Shown: in pieces, positions 15,175-15,570 of the stretch
How positions within the stretch are numbered: position 1 is the stretch's first letter
How the letters are laid out: every line of letters starts with the position of its first letter
Assembly: GCA_937895825.1 (NCBI GenBank)
Contig: CALBKP010000135.1
Coordinates: forward strand, 1 to 15,570
Length of the DNA: 15,570 nucleotides
DNA from: an uncultured Alistipes sp.
GTDB taxonomy: Bacteria > Bacteroidota > Bacteroidia > Bacteroidales > Rikenellaceae
Reading direction: 5' to 3'
Made by a program: the position numbers and the translations under genes
The notes under the pieces: generated by a model
Told to the model about the DNA's origin: nothing
The model's input: the letters and a program-made list of their open reading frames with translations, nothing else
Databases searched by the model: none

Positions 15175-15570
15175 CTATCGGAAGCTATTAAGGGCATTTG
15201 CTATACCTTCAACAGCCTGATCCAAGCCAGACTGAATCTTACCACCGATCATCATTCGCATCATCATATTGAGCTCGGCGTGAAGCACCATTCTGATACG
15301 CGTATCGCGCTCGGCAATCTCCTTGAGCTGAATCCAGAAGCTGAAGTCGATTGGAATACCGCCCTCGTCAGCAACGATCTTAACATGCTTGTTCTCAACA
15401 CGCTCTGCAATACGAAGGCCAACCTTCATACCCTTTACCTTAAACGAGCAACTGTCGGGCGTAGCCTCCCACTCCTCAACCTTATCCTTGATAGCCGGAG
15501 TCATAAGATCCATGCGCGAGATTATCGGGAATATCAGCGACGCAGGGTGATTTATCTGTTGTTGTTTTGA
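15175..15570 (-). CDS. START-like (SRPBCC) domain protein, 5' end outside window
   Basis: The frame is open from the right edge to TAG at 15175-15177, giving 131 residues that begin SKQQQINHPASLIFPIISRM without a start. An internal Met at 15511-15513 is not the likely start, because the residues before it (INHPASLIFPIIS) continue the domain. The rest reads KDKVEEWEATPDSCSFKVKG, WIQLKEI, then MVLHAELNMMMRMMIGGKIQSG split over the C-terminal helix, matching the small START-like proteins conserved in Bacteroidota. The fold is a helix-grip cup that usually binds a hydrophobic ligand or lipid. The specific function is unknown. Probably only a few N-terminal residues are missing. Confidence 0.75.
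   Translation of the reverse strand, partial: SKQQQINHPASLIFPIISRMDLMTPAIKDKVEEWEATPDSCSFKVKGMKVGLRIAERVENKHVKIVADEGGIPIDFSFWIQLKEIAERDTRIRMVLHAELNMMMRMMIGGKIQSGLDQAVEGIANALNSFR

Noticed and set aside
1..15570. CRISPR array, insertion sequence, tRNA/rRNA, phage or defence genes
   Set aside because: No spaced direct repeats, transposase or integrase motifs, tRNA cloverleaf or rRNA segments were seen on either strand.

Overview
The window looks like a housekeeping chromosome segment from a member of the order Bacteroidales (phylum Bacteroidota). A Rikenellaceae/Alistipes-like gut relative is my best guess but is not proven. Four things point there. The envelope gene set (CNNM/GldE-type protein, PpiD-type chaperone, LptC lipoprotein, small beta-barrel protein) reads as Bacteroidales. 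One candidate promoter has the Bacteroidota form TTTG-N20-TATATTTG. The starts have A/T-rich leaders and no Shine-Dalgarno sequence. There is also a 29-residue COX24-type basic protein and a START-like protein of the kind common in this phylum. Every gene I can support is on the minus strand, so transcription runs from high to low coordinates.

In the direction of transcription: (1) the 3' part of a START-like (SRPBCC) protein at the right edge; (2) an HU-family DNA-binding protein followed by the tiny lysine/arginine-rich COX24-domain protein, driven by a good promoter and followed by a hairpin that is probably a terminator; (3) a hairpin-rich leader, then a tightly packed run rng (RNase G) - mfd (transcription-repair coupling factor) - coaX (type III pantothenate kinase) - outer-membrane beta-barrel protein - TPR protein - lptC-like lipoprotein - CNNM/CorC-type membrane protein; (4) a PpiD-like membrane-anchored periplasmic folding factor ending in a strong intrinsic terminator; (5) ATP-dependent 6-phosphofructokinase (pfkA); (6) the 5' part of a PfkB-family (adenosine/sugar) kinase at the left edge.

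Block 3 joins nucleic-acid housekeeping (RNA processing, repair, CoA synthesis) to envelope biogenesis. Gaps from rng to lptC are 4-51 nt, with a 17-nt overlap between coaX and the barrel gene, so co-transcription is likely. The barrel protein, TPR protein, LptC, CNNM protein and PpiD-like protein are all predicted to lie in or across the inner membrane, periplasm or outer membrane. The barrel and TPR proteins have no function I can name.

I found no mobile element, CRISPR array, tRNA, rRNA, phage gene or defence system, and no gene-free stretch over 200 nt. The most unusual items are a long low-complexity tail on LptC, a parvulin domain without recognisable catalytic motifs in the PpiD-like protein, the structured leader before rng, and the 29-residue ribosome-type protein. 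I do not see a convincing undescribed multi-gene system.
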